From positions 1-33,123 of the forward strand of contig CAJOER010000057.1 of assembly GCA_905233805.1 (NCBI GenBank): a DNA stretch of 33,123 bases, read 5' to 3'. This document shows positions 1-9,745 of this stretch, in pieces. Under the pieces are notes generated by a model. It was not told where the DNA came from. It searched no databases and saw only the letters and a list, made by a program, of their open reading frames with translations. Position numbers and translations under genes: made by a program. Source of the DNA: an uncultured Eubacterium sp. GTDB lineage: Bacteria; Bacillota; Clostridia; Oscillospirales; Acutalibacteraceae. Position 1 is the stretch's first letter. The number at the start of each line of letters is the position of its first letter.

Positions 1-1251
1 ATTAATATATCCGTTTTCGTTTGTAAATTTAACCGCATTATCGAAAAGATTATATATAACCTGATATACCATATCGGTATCGGCATGAACAAACATGGGT
101 TCAATATCTTCAAGCCCTCTTATTTCAATATTCTTCTTGTCGATTTTCTGCTCGAAAGTCAGAAGAATATGAATTATCTGGTCTGAAATATTATAGTTTT
201 TGGGCTTCATTTCAAAGTCGCCCGATTCCATCTTGCTCATATTGAGCATAGCAACAACAAGCCGCGAAAGACGTCTTACCTCGTCGGAAACAATTTTGAG
301 ATAGTACTCGTGCTTTTCCTTGGGTATGGTACCGTCGAGAATACCGTCGATAAAGCCCGCTATCGAAGTCATCGGCGTTTTTAATTCGTGGGACACGTTC
401 GCCACAAAGGAACGCCGCGAGCCTTCAAGTTTGTCAAGCGCCTCCGCCATATCGTTAAACGCGTAGCCGAGGTCAGCAAGCTCGTCGTTACTTTCAATTT
501 TAACTCTGTAAGAGAAATCGCCCACGGCAAAGCGCTTTGCAGCCGCGCTCATCTGCTGAAGAGGCGTTACCATACGCTTTGTAAGTAGCCATATTACAAG
601 CGAAGCTATTGCAATTATAAGAACGAGAATAATCAGAAACGTTCTTATAATCCTCAGAACAAGCTCCGTCGTACCCTCTTTAACGCTTGCGAAAACTATA
701 CCTATAATTCCCGCGGTGTCGCTGTCCGATACTACGTAATCCGGCGCAACGATTGCGGTTCCCACGACGTAACAGCTTACGCCTTTTATAATGGTTCTTG
801 TAACCGCGGTTCCGTTTTCGAATACGTCCTGCATAAGGATATCGTCAACTCTGAATTCCCTGTGGCTGTCGCAGACCATGGTGTCGGAATGGTATGACGC
901 GGTTCCGACCTGGTCCTTACACAGAATAACGTTTCCCTCAACGTCACAGACAAATACGTCGCTGTCAATACAGTTTGAAATCGTTTCAAGCGACTCGCAG
1001 ATTATCTGTTTATCCGAAGAGTAGGACGAATTCATATCGTTTACAATCAGCATCTGGGATATACTTTTCGCAACCGCGGAGGAGTTTTCTTTTAAAAGCT
1101 CCGTTTTTTCGTCAATGGAATAAGCGTTTACAAGAAGTATCAGGGTTATTCCGAGCGCCAGAAATCCAACAAGAAATATAGATACAAACAGTAAAAAGTA
1201 CTTCGCAAATATGTTAGAGCGTTTTCTCTTTTTTACCTTTTCATCTGCCAT
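1..1251 (-). CDS. Sensor histidine kinase (HAMP + HisKA), 3' end truncated by window edge
   Basis: Minus-strand frame from ATG at 1251 (MADEKVKKRKRSNIFAKYFLLFVSIFLVGFLALG...) reads open to the window edge; two TM segments, HAMP-like region, H-box FVANVSHELKTPMTSIAGFIDG; lies just downstream of a response regulator. Confidence 0.93.
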   Translation of the reverse strand, partial: MADEKVKKRKRSNIFAKYFLLFVSIFLVGFLALGITLILLVNAYSIDEKTELLKENSSAVAKSISQMLIVNDMNSSYSSDKQIICESLETISNCIDSDVFVCDVEGNVILCKDQVGTASYHSDTMVCDSHREFRVDDILMQDVFENGTAVTRTIIKGVSCYVVGTAIVAPDYVVSDSDTAGIIGIVFASVKEGTTELVLRIIRTFLIILVLIIAIASLVIWLLTKRMVTPLQQMSAAAKRFAVGDFSYRVKIESNDELADLGYAFNDMAEALDKLEGSRRSFVANVSHELKTPMTSIAGFIDGILDGTIPKEKHEYYLKIVSDEVRRLSRLVVAMLNMSKMESGDFEMKPKNYNISDQIIHILLTFEQKIDKKNIEIRGLEDIEPMFVHADTDMVYQVIYNLFDNAVKFTNENGYIN

Positions 1252-1256
1252 TAATA

Positions 1257-1949
1257 TCAGTCTTTCGTCTCAAATTTATAGCCTACTCCCCAAACGGTTT
1301 TAAGCACCCATTTGTCCGATACGCCCTCAAGCTTTTCACGGAGTCTTTTAACGTGAACGTCAACCGTTCTTGAATCGCCGTAGTAATCAAAGCCCCATAC
1401 CTCGTCAAGAAGCTGGTCTCTTGTATAAACCCTGTTCGGGTTTGATGCAAAATGATAAATGAGTTCAAGCTCTTTGGGCGGGGTGTCAACGGGAACGCCC
1501 TTAACCTTCATTTCGTAATTTGTAATATTTATTTCAAGATTATCGTAAATAACGGTTTTGCTGTCCGCCTCGTTTACCTCGGGTTCGCCCTTGGTACGGC
1601 GGAGAACCGCCTTAACTCTTGCCATAACCTCTTTCGGGTCGAACGGCTTTACAACATAGTCGTCCGCGCCGAGTTCAAGACCGAGAACCTTGTCAAAGGT
1701 TTCGCCCTTGGCGGTAAGCATAATAATCGGAACAAGAGAGGTCTTTCTCACCTCACGGCAAACCTGCCAGCCGTCCATTCTCGGCAGCATAATATCAAGC
1801 AGGATAAGGTCCGGCGTTTTATTTTTGAACGTATCAACCGCAGCCTGTCCGTCATTAGCGGTAAATACGGTGTATCCGTCCTTTTCAAGATAGAGTTTTA
1901 ATAACTCACAGATGTTTAAATCATCATCAACAACAAGAATCTTTGACAT
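1257..1949 (-). CDS. OmpR/PhoB-family response regulator
   Basis: Receiver (KILVVDDDLNICELL, DLILLDIMLPRMDG, MLTAKGE) plus winged-helix Trans_reg_C (TRDQLLDEVWGFDYYGDSRTVDVHVKRLREKL). Confidence 0.96.
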   Translation of the reverse strand: MSKILVVDDDLNICELLKLYLEKDGYTVFTANDGQAAVDTFKNKTPDLILLDIMLPRMDGWQVCREVRKTSLVPIIMLTAKGETFDKVLGLELGADDYVVKPFDPKEVMARVKAVLRRTKGEPEVNEADSKTVIYDNLEINITNYEMKVKGVPVDTPPKELELIYHFASNPNRVYTRDQLLDEVWGFDYYGDSRTVDVHVKRLREKLEGVSDKWVLKTVWGVGYKFETKD

Positions 1950-2162
1950 AAATACATCTCCTTTTCTTAAATTTTATAAAACAGATAATTTAACATATAT
2001 AGTTATGCATTATTAATTTTATACCATTTTATAACAAAATACAATAGGTTTGTTCATAATTTTATCCGCACGGCGGAAAAAATGTTTGATTAAAGAAAAA
2101 AGTTTTTATCATTTTTCACGATTTTTGATTTTTAATAAATTGTTACCATTTGTAATATTTTC

Positions 2163-2191
2163 TTGACAAATACTAGATATAGGTGTAATAT
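2163..2191 (+). promoter_or_regulatory. Sigma-A-type promoter upstream of rny
   Basis: TTGACA (2163-2168), 17-nt spacer, TAATAT (2186-2191). Confidence 0.65.
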
Positions 2192-2352
2192 AATTAGGAA
2201 AATCTATATTTATTTAATCAGATTTTATGATTTTTAATGCTTTTAAATGCTTTATTACATAGATTTTTAACTGTACCTTTTCTGATGAAAAACCTGAGGC
2301 GCCGTCAACGTCTCTTGATGAAAAAATTTAGACAGAAGGAGGTGCTATTGAT

Positions 2353-3912
2353 TTGGAAATTACCTTCAGAGTTGTTGTAATACTGTCTGTTATCCTCGCA
2401 TTGGTTTTCTTCACAATCGGCTATTTGTTCAGCGAAATCCGCAAAACAAAGAAGGACGCGAAAAACCTTGAATCGGCAGGAAATCAGGCAAGAAACATTG
2501 TCAACACGGCATTAGCTGAAGCAGAAGCAACTAAAAAAGCTCAGATTATGGAGGCAAGAGACGAAGTTCATAAGCTCCGTTCCGACGCCGACAAAGAAAT
2601 CCGTGAAAGACGAAACGAAGTTCAAAAACAGGAAAAGAGGCTCAACCAACGTGAGGAATACCTCGACAAAAGAGCCGATTCTCTTGAAAACAAGAGTGAA
2701 ACTTTAACTCAGAAAATTAATGAAGCTGATGAAAAATTAGTCGAAATCGATGGCATCAAGAAAAGTCAGTTTGATATGCTTGAGAGAATATCAGGTCTCT
2801 CTCAGGAAGAAGCAAGAAAGCAATTATTACTGTCGCTTGAAAACGAGCTGGACGTAGAAAAGAGCAAGCGTATTCTTGAATACGAGCAGATGATTCGTGA
2901 CCAGAGCGACATTCTCGCAAGAGAAATTATCGGCACGGCGATTCAGCGCTGTGCGGCGGACCATACCGCTGAGACAACCGTATCGGTTGTTGCCCTTCCC
3001 ACCGACGATATCAAAGGTCGTATTATCGGACGTGAGGGAAGAAATATCAGGTCAATTGAGCAGATTACGGGCGCCGAGCTTATTATCGACGATACTCCCG
3101 AAGCTATTACGGTAAGTTCCTTTGACCCCGTAAGACGTGAGATTGCGCGCCTTACTCTTGAAAAGCTTATTCAGGACGGACGTATCCATCCTACAAGAAT
3201 TGAAGAGATGTTTGACAAGGCAAAACGCGAAGTTGAACAGACTATCCGCGCGGAGGGCGAAAAGGCCGTTATCAGTGCAAACTGCGGTTCCGTTCACCCC
3301 GAGCTTGTTAAACTTTTAGGTAAACTGAAATACCGTACTTCTTACGGCCAGAGCGTATTAAAACACTCGCTTGAAGTATCTTATATCGCAGGTCTTATGG
3401 CTGCCGAACTCGGCGCTGACGAAAAGACCGCAAGAAGAGCAGGTCTTCTTCACGATATAGGTAAGGCGCTCGACCATGAGATGGAGGGCAGCCACGTTGC
3501 TCTCGGCGTTGAATACGCTAAAAAGTATAAGGAAAATGACGCTGTCGTTCACGCAATTCAGGCTCACCACGGCGATATTGAATGCAAGACGGTAGTGGCG
3601 GCGCTTGTTCAGGCTGCCGACGCAGTTTCTGCGGCAAGACCCGGCGCAAGACGCGAAAATATTGAAAATTACATTAAAAGACTTCAGCAGCTTGAAGAGA
3701 TTTCAACAAGCTTTGACGGCGTAGATAAGGCGTACGCTATCCAGGCGGGCCGTGAAATACGAGTAATGGTTAAGCCCGAGGTTATCGACGATAACACTAT
3801 GCCGCTTGTAGCTCACGAAATTGCCAAGAAAATCGAAGAGGATATGGAATATCCCGGTCAGATTAAGGTTAATATTATCCGTGAGTCAAGGGCTTTTGAC
3901 GTAGCAAAATAA
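2353..3912 (+). CDS. rny: Ribonuclease Y
   Basis: N-terminal TM, long coiled coil, KH domain ([27 protein letters not shown]), HD domain ([12 protein letters not shown]); TTG start after AGAAGGAGGTG. Confidence 0.97.
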   Translation: MEITFRVVVILSVILALVFFTIGYLFSEIRKTKKDAKNLESAGNQARNIVNTALAEAEATKKAQIMEARDEVHKLRSDADKEIRERRNEVQKQEKRLNQREEYLDKRADSLENKSETLTQKINEADEKLVEIDGIKKSQFDMLERISGLSQEEARKQLLLSLENELDVEKSKRILEYEQMIRDQSDILAREIIGTAIQRCAADHTAETTVSVVALPTDDIKGRIIGREGRNIRSIEQITGAELIIDDTPEAITVSSFDPVRREIARLTLEKLIQDGRIHPTRIEEMFDKAKREVEQTIRAEGEKAVISANCGSVHPELVKLLGKLKYRTSYGQSVLKHSLEVSYIAGLMAAELGADEKTARRAGLLHDIGKALDHEMEGSHVALGVEYAKKYKENDAVVHAIQAHHGDIECKTVVAALVQAADAVSAARPGARRENIENYIKRLQQLEEISTSFDGVDKAYAIQAGREIRVMVKPEVIDDNTMPLVAHEIAKKIEEDMEYPGQIKVNIIRESRAFDVAK

Positions 3913-3918
3913 AAATTT

Positions 3919-3939
3919 ATGGGCGGCTGTGCCGTCCAT
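3919..3939 (+). other. RNA hairpin between rny and the Dabb gene (weak terminator or processing structure)
   Basis: ATGGGCGGC-tgt-GCCGTCCAT, 9-bp stem with one G-T pair, followed by a weak T-rich stretch (attttat). Confidence 0.45.
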
Positions 3940-3958
3940 ATTTTATGGGAGAAAAGCT

Positions 3959-4249
3959 ATGATTAAACACATTGTTTGTTTCAAATTAAAGGACAACAGC
4001 AAAGAAGAGTGCGAAAAAGCAAGAGATATCCTCCTTTCAATGGACGGGAACGTTCCGCTTTTAAGAGGAATTGAAGTCGGAGTCGATTTCCTTCACTCAC
4101 CGCGCTCTTACGATATTATTCTTCAGGTTATTCTCGACGACGAAAAGGCGCTCGACGATTACCAGAACGACGAATATCACTGCTCGGTAGTTAAAAAACA
4201 TATGCACGAGGCGGCTGAAAGCTCCGTTGCAATAGATTATTACATTTAA
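3959..4249 (+). CDS. Dabb-family (stress-responsive A/B barrel) protein
   Basis: MIKHIVCFKLKDNSKEECEKA...; start moved from the track's 3929 to the ATG following a GGGAGAAA RBS. Confidence 0.88.
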   Translation: MIKHIVCFKLKDNSKEECEKARDILLSMDGNVPLLRGIEVGVDFLHSPRSYDIILQVILDDEKALDDYQNDEYHCSVVKKHMHEAAESSVAIDYYI

Positions 4250-4260
4250 CTTTGTGTGTT

Positions 4261-4300
4261 AAAAACGCATCCGGATACGTTCCGGGTGCGTTTTATTATT
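4261..4300 (+). terminator. Rho-independent terminator after the Dabb gene
   Basis: ACGCATCCGGA-tacg-TTCCGGGTGCGT stem (G-T tolerant) followed by TTTTATTATT. Confidence 0.8.
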
Positions 4301-4346
4301 AAAATATATTTCCAAAATTTTTAATAATAAGTTTAATATTATTAAA

Positions 4347-4375
4347 TTGACATTATAAACTTTTAATGCTACAAT
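4347..4375 (+). promoter_or_regulatory. Sigma-A-type promoter of the exopolysaccharide locus
   Basis: TTGACA (4347-4352), 17-nt spacer ending TGC (extended -10), TACAAT (4370-4375). Confidence 0.7.
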
Positions 4376-4415
4376 GTACAAGTATCTTTATATATAATTA
4401 ATAGGGGGGATAACT

Positions 4416-5246
4416 ATGGAAGAAACCAGAGAAATAGACATAGACCTTAGGAAGATACTTTATATGATGAGAACGAAAATCGTTTTCATCGCTATTATAA
4501 CCGTTATTTTCGGAATTGTTGCAGGGCTTTATACCCACTTTTTTATTGCTCCCACTTATCAGACGAGCATAAGCCTTTGCGTATATAACAATCCCGACAG
4601 AGTCACAACGGACCAGACTATTACGCAAAGTGAAATCAGCGCTGCTCAGCAGCTCGTCGGAACATATATGTTCGCCCTTAAAAGCGACCTCGTTCTCGAC
4701 AAGGTTGCCGAGGAACTTAAACTCGGTTCAGGTTCAAGCATCCGCGGTTTCATAGAAACTTCGGCGGAAGCGAACACCTTTGCATTCACGGTAAAAGTTA
4801 CGGGTAAGGACCCGACGATGTGCGCCAACATAGCAAACGCCATTGCGAAGGTCGCGCCGACTGAAACGACGAAGGTTGTTAAATCGGGCGCGCTTTCGGT
4901 TATCGATACGGCAAAGGTTCCGGGTGCCCCGATTTCACCCAACCTCAGAAAAAATATACTTATCGGTCTTGCAGTAGGCTTTGCCCTTTCGTTCGCAGGT
5001 TTCTTTATCTACGAAATGTTTGACTCGACAATTACCAACGTCAAAGACCTTGCAAGAGACTTTGACCTTCCCGTTCTCGGTACCGTTCCGATGCTCGAAG
5101 CGGTTGAACATTCCGACGACGCCGAAGACGAAACAAAGGAAAACGCGGACGCTCCCCTTCCGAAACCGAAGGAGCCCGTCCCGAAGCCAAGCAACGCCTT
5201 GCTTGAAAATATACAGAATATGAAGGGAGATGCGAAGAATGACTAA
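4416..5246 (+). CDS. Wzz/CpsC-like polysaccharide chain-length determinant / BY-kinase modulator
   Basis: Short cytoplasmic N-terminus, TM (IVFIAIITVIFGIVAGLYTHF), Wzz-like extracytoplasmic domain, second TM after APISPNLRKN. Confidence 0.93.
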   Translation: MEETREIDIDLRKILYMMRTKIVFIAIITVIFGIVAGLYTHFFIAPTYQTSISLCVYNNPDRVTTDQTITQSEISAAQQLVGTYMFALKSDLVLDKVAEELKLGSGSSIRGFIETSAEANTFAFTVKVTGKDPTMCANIANAIAKVAPTETTKVVKSGALSVIDTAKVPGAPISPNLRKNILIGLAVGFALSFAGFFIYEMFDSTITNVKDLARDFDLPVLGTVPMLEAVEHSDDAEDETKENADAPLPKPKEPVPKPSNALLENIQNMKGDAKND

Positions 5247-5953
5247 ACGTGAAAAAAGAAGACAGCTCGCAAGAAGCAACGGCTTCAAGCAGAATGACGC
5301 AAAGAAAATTCTCTGCCAGGAATCCTCCTTCTCTGTTAAAGAGGCGTACAACGCGATAAGAACAAACCTTCTTTTCCTCCAGCAGGGTGAGAAGTGCCCC
5401 GTATTCGTAATTACAAGTCCCACCGCAAACAACGGTAAAACGATTAACTCGATTAACCTTGCGGTAAGCTTTGCGCAGATGGGAAAGAAAACGCTTCTTA
5501 TCGACTCGGATATGAGAAACCCCACTATCCACAGAATGTTCTCCATTCCCGTAAAGAACGGCCTTTCCGAAATTCTTGCGGGACTTACGGATAATATTTC
5601 GGTATCAAAAACCGATATTGAAAATCTTTCGGTTCTACTTTGTAAGAGCTCATTATGACTGTGTGTTTATTGATACCCCTCCCGTAAACGTTGTAACGGA
5701 TTCAACCGTTTTTGCGGATAAGACTACGGGTTATATCCTCATTATCAAGACGGATACGACGAACACTCACGACGTTAAACTGACTATCTCAAACCTTCAG
5801 CAGATTAACGGAAACATTCTCGGATTCGTTCTCAACGACGTTAACAGTGAGAAGAAGAAGTATTACTCTTACTACAAGAGATACAGTTACAACTATAACT
5901 ACAACTACAACTACTACAATCAGTACGACAAGTACGATACTTATTCTTATTAA
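5239..5953 (+). pseudogene. CpsD-like bacterial tyrosine kinase, frame-disrupted near 5645
   Basis: Frame 1 (5239-5658) has the AY+xLRTNLLF start and IDSDMRNP Walker A'; frame 2 carries HYDCVFIDTPPVNVVTDS Walker B and the Tyr-rich tail; the PPNPxELL segment normally between them is absent. Confidence 0.88.
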
Positions 5954-5962
5954 GGTGATTTA

Positions 5963-7414
5963 ATGAACAGACGCAAAAGAGTACAGCTTTCGCTTGAATT
6001 TTTAATAGATTTATTCTGTATTATTCTCGCAAGCGCTGTTTCTATTGTTCTTTTCAGATACTTATTAAACAGAATACCTAAGTTCCCTTATGAAGAGTGG
6101 GCGAGATACTGGGCTACCCTTATTCTCGCCTACCTTGTAGTGTTCTTCGGATACTACGTCAACATCGACGTTCAGAGAAGAAGCAGGGGAAAAGAATTTT
6201 ATTCCGTTTTTCAGAACGCTGCTCTGACATTCGGCTTTTTCTCCGTTCTTATCGTTCTTTTAAAGAACCCGATTGTTGAATCAAGATATATGCTTATTTC
6301 AAGTTTCGTTTTCTTCGTTGCTTTTACGTCCGTAGGACGGTACTTTTTAAAGCGTTATCTTACGGGTTATTTCAAGCACGGAAAAACGGCGTCCCTCGTC
6401 GGCGTTATCACCACTACGGACAGAGCCGAGGAACTTATATCCAAGTTAAAACTCGACTGGACCTTAAATGTAAAAGGCGTTGTTCTTCTTGACGATTACT
6501 GCAAAAACGATATTTTCAGTTACAGGGGAAAAACAGTTCAGACGGTCAACGGAATTCCCGCGCCTGCCGTAAAGTCTTTTATGGACTGGATTCTCGCCTC
6601 CCCCCTTGACGAGGTTTTCGTTAACCTCCCCTACGGCGACGACTCCGAGCTTCAGGTGCTTATTGAAGAGCTTGAGGATATGGGAATTACGGTACATATC
6701 AACCTCCCTGCGCTTGACGATATTCTCAGCGAAAGCAAGTTCAACAACATTAACTGTAAGATGCAGTACGGCTATCCCATGGCTTCCTTTACGGCAAGCG
6801 AAAAGAAATTCGGACTTCTTGCAGTGAAAAGAGCCTTCGATATCGTTTTAGGCCTTGTCGGCTGTATAATCTCTCTTCCCATTATTGCAATAACCGCTAT
6901 TCCGCTTAAAAAGGAATCTCCCGGTCCGCTTATCTTCAAGCAGGCGAGAGTAGGTAAAAACGGAAGAATATTCAACATATACAAACTGCGCTCAATGTAC
7001 GTTGACGCTGAAGAGAGAAAGCAGGAACTGCTTGAACAAAACCAGATGGACGGCTTAATGTTCAAGATGGAAGATGACCCGAGAATCACCAAGGTCGGTC
7101 GCTTTATAAGAAAAACAAGCATTGACGAGCTTCCTCAGTTTTTTAACGTTGTCAAAGGCGATATGAGCCTTGTAGGTACAAGACCGCCCACCGTTGACGA
7201 GTTTGAACAGTATGAGAGCCGTCATAAGAGAAGACTTTCAATGCGTCCCGGTATTACGGGTATGTGGCAGGTCAGCGGACGAAGCGAGATTACGGACTTT
7301 GAGGACGTAGTTGAACTTGACTGCCGGTACATAGACGAGTGGTCGCTCAGTCTTGACGCAAGAATTATATTCAAAACCGTCGTAGTCGTTTTGACCCGAA
7401 AAGGAGCGGAATAG
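5963..7414 (+). CDS. Polyprenyl-phosphate sugar-phosphate transferase (priming glycosyltransferase, WbaP/CpsE type)
   Basis: N-terminal TMs plus C-terminal bacterial sugar transferase domain (FKQARVGKNGRIFNIYKLRSM..., TSIDELPQFFNVVKGDMSLVGTRPP, RPGITGMWQVSGRS). Confidence 0.95.
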   Translation: MNRRKRVQLSLEFLIDLFCIILASAVSIVLFRYLLNRIPKFPYEEWARYWATLILAYLVVFFGYYVNIDVQRRSRGKEFYSVFQNAALTFGFFSVLIVLLKNPIVESRYMLISSFVFFVAFTSVGRYFLKRYLTGYFKHGKTASLVGVITTTDRAEELISKLKLDWTLNVKGVVLLDDYCKNDIFSYRGKTVQTVNGIPAPAVKSFMDWILASPLDEVFVNLPYGDDSELQVLIEELEDMGITVHINLPALDDILSESKFNNINCKMQYGYPMASFTASEKKFGLLAVKRAFDIVLGLVGCIISLPIIAITAIPLKKESPGPLIFKQARVGKNGRIFNIYKLRSMYVDAEERKQELLEQNQMDGLMFKMEDDPRITKVGRFIRKTSIDELPQFFNVVKGDMSLVGTRPPTVDEFEQYESRHKRRLSMRPGITGMWQVSGRSEITDFEDVVELDCRYIDEWSLSLDARIIFKTVVVVLTRKGAE

Positions 7415-7421
7415 TTATCAT

Positions 7422-8540
7422 ATGAAAATCGCAATGATAGGCCACAAGCGTATTCCCTCCCGTGAAGGCGGAATTGAAATCGTCGTCGGCGAACTGTCAA
7501 AAAGAATGGCTGCCCTCGGCAACGAGGTTACGGCGTATAACCGTAAGAGCAGGCACATAGCGGGCGAAGGCTTTGAAACCGCCGAAGGACTCGGCAGTTA
7601 CGAGGGCGTAAAGCTTAAATGGGTATACACTCCCGATTCGGCCAGGCTTAACGCAATAGTATACAGCTTTTTATCAACGGCTGACGCCGTTTTAAAATCA
7701 TACGATATTATTCATTTTCACGCAGAGGGACCGTCGGCAATGGTTCCTCTTGCAAAATTTTTCAAAAAAAGATGCATTGTCACAATCCACGGCCTTGACT
7801 GGCAGCGTTCAAAATGGGGCGGCTTTGCAACAAAGTTTTTAAAGTACGGCGAAAAATGCGCCGCAAAATATGCCGACGAAATAATTGTTCTTTCAAAAAA
7901 CGTTCAGGAGTATTTTAAAAATACATATAACCGCGATACCGTATATATCCCGAACGGAATCGAAGAACCTCAAATAAAAAACGCTGAGATAATAAAAGAA
8001 AAGTATGCCCTTGAAAAGGACGGATATATTCTTTATCTCGGTAGGCTGGTCCCCGAAAAAGGGATTCATTTTCTTATTAACGCGTATAAGAACACTGATA
8101 CTGCCCTGCCGCTTGTAATCGCGGGAGGCGCAAGCCATACTGTCGAATATGAAAACGAGCTGCGCGAACTTGCAAAAGACGATAAAAGAATCGTTTTTAC
8201 GGGATTCGTTGAGGGCTACGAACTCGGCGAGCTTTATTCAAACGCTCTGCTTTACGTTCTTCCGAGCGAGCTTGAGGGTATGCCTATCAGCCTGCTTGAA
8301 GCTATGAGCTACGGCAACGCCTGCCTTACTTCCGACATTTCGGAATGTACCGAGGTATGCGAGGACACGGCGGTGTACTTTAAATCCGGCGACGAAAACG
8401 ACCTGAAAGAAAAGCTTGAAGGCTTAATCAGTTCTCCCGAAAAAATCAAAGAACTTAAAAGCAAATCAAAAGACTTTATTTTAAATAAATACAACTGGGA
8501 CGAGGTCTGCGAAAAAACGCTCAGGCTATATAAAAAATAA
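7422..8540 (+). CDS. GT4-family glycosyltransferase
   Basis: KRIPSREGGIEIVVGELSKRMAALG; LGRLVPEKGIHFLINA; PSELEGMPISLLEAMSYGNACL. Confidence 0.93.
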   Translation: MKIAMIGHKRIPSREGGIEIVVGELSKRMAALGNEVTAYNRKSRHIAGEGFETAEGLGSYEGVKLKWVYTPDSARLNAIVYSFLSTADAVLKSYDIIHFHAEGPSAMVPLAKFFKKRCIVTIHGLDWQRSKWGGFATKFLKYGEKCAAKYADEIIVLSKNVQEYFKNTYNRDTVYIPNGIEEPQIKNAEIIKEKYALEKDGYILYLGRLVPEKGIHFLINAYKNTDTALPLVIAGGASHTVEYENELRELAKDDKRIVFTGFVEGYELGELYSNALLYVLPSELEGMPISLLEAMSYGNACLTSDISECTEVCEDTAVYFKSGDENDLKEKLEGLISSPEKIKELKSKSKDFILNKYNWDEVCEKTLRLYKK

Positions 8541-8554
8541 AGCGAGGTGAAAAA

Positions 8555-9745
8555 ATGAAAATCCTTATGGTAAATAAGTTTCTCCATCCCAACGGTGGCT
8601 CGGAAACTTATATATTCAAACTCGGCGACTATTTAAAGTCAATCGGTCACGAGGTTGAATACTTCGGTATGGAGCACGAGAACAGAACCGTATCAAATTC
8701 TCTCGGCCTCTATACGGATAATATGGATTTTCATACCTCAAGCAAGCTGACTCAGCTCACCTACCCGCTTAAAACTATATATTCCTCAGACGCAAAAAGA
8801 AAAATGCTCTCTCTGCTGAAAAGTTTTCAGCCCGACGTTGTTCACCTGAATAACTTTAACTATCAGCTGACACCGAGCGTTATTTACGCGGTCAAGGACT
8901 ATGAAAAAGCGTATTCGAAAAAGGTAAAGATTATTTATACCGCGCACGACTATCAGCTTATCTGCCCTAACCATATGCTCAGGGATATGCAGGGCGGACT
9001 CTGCGAGGACTGCCTCGGCGGTAGCTTTTTGCCCTGCGTCAAAAAATCATGCATTCACTCGTCGAAAGCGAAGAGCCTTACGGGCTTTGCGGAGGCGACT
9101 CTTTATAAAAAGCTCAAAGCGTATAAGCATATTGACTGTATTATATGCCCGAGCGGTTTTATGAAAACCAAGCTTGACCTCAGCCCCGTGCTCAGCGGAA
9201 AAACGGTTACGCTGCACAACTTCATTGACGACGTTGAGAGAAAAGAAAGCGAAAAGAAAGACTACGTTCTCTATTTCGGACGTTATGCCGAGGAAAAAGG
9301 AATTGACACTCTTCTTGACGTCAACGGAGTTAACCTCGTGTTTGCAGGCTCGGGCGACTCTGAAGAAAAAATAAACAGCAAGCATGGCGTTAAAAACGTC
9401 GGCTTTAAAACAGGTAAAGAACTTGAAGAATTAATCCGCGGCGCGGTATGCTCCGTTTATCCGAGCGTGTGGTATGAAAACTGCCCGTTCTCGGTTATGG
9501 AAAGCATAATGTACGGCACCCCCGTTGTCGGCGCCGATATCGGCGGAATCCCCGAACTCATTGACGAGGGAAAGACAGGTTTTCTTTTCAAGGCGGGCGA
9601 CCCCGCCTCGCTTGAAGAAGCGATTAAAAAGATAACCGAAAAACCTGCGCTTGCAGACGAAATGCAGAAAAACTGTCTTAATAAGAAGTTTGACACGGTT
9701 GACAGGTACACCGAAAAATATCTTGAGATAATTGAGGCGCTTTAA
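8555..9745 (+). CDS. GT4-family glycosyltransferase
   Basis: NKFLHPNGGSETYIFKLGDYLKSIGHEVEYFG; YFGRYAEEKGIDTLL; YENCPFSVMESIMYGTPVVGADIGGIPEL. Confidence 0.94.
   Translation: MKILMVNKFLHPNGGSETYIFKLGDYLKSIGHEVEYFGMEHENRTVSNSLGLYTDNMDFHTSSKLTQLTYPLKTIYSSDAKRKMLSLLKSFQPDVVHLNNFNYQLTPSVIYAVKDYEKAYSKKVKIIYTAHDYQLICPNHMLRDMQGGLCEDCLGGSFLPCVKKSCIHSSKAKSLTGFAEATLYKKLKAYKHIDCIICPSGFMKTKLDLSPVLSGKTVTLHNFIDDVERKESEKKDYVLYFGRYAEEKGIDTLLDVNGVNLVFAGSGDSEEKINSKHGVKNVGFKTGKELEELIRGAVCSVYPSVWYENCPFSVMESIMYGTPVVGADIGGIPELIDEGKTGFLFKAGDPASLEEAIKKITEKPALADEMQKNCLNKKFDTVDRYTEKYLEIIEAL

Noticed and set aside
1452-1901. 149-aa plus-strand ORF opposite the response regulator
   Set aside because: Antisense shadow of a clear OmpR-family gene
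4935-5546. 203-aa minus-strand ORF opposite the Wzz/BY-kinase genes
   Set aside because: Antisense to well-supported coding sequence, low-complexity/hydrophobic composition, no RBS; shadow ORF
5640-5660. Programmed ribosomal frameshifting in the BY-kinase gene
   Set aside because: No slippery heptamer at the junction, and conserved residues are missing rather than only shifted, so recoding would not restore a normal protein
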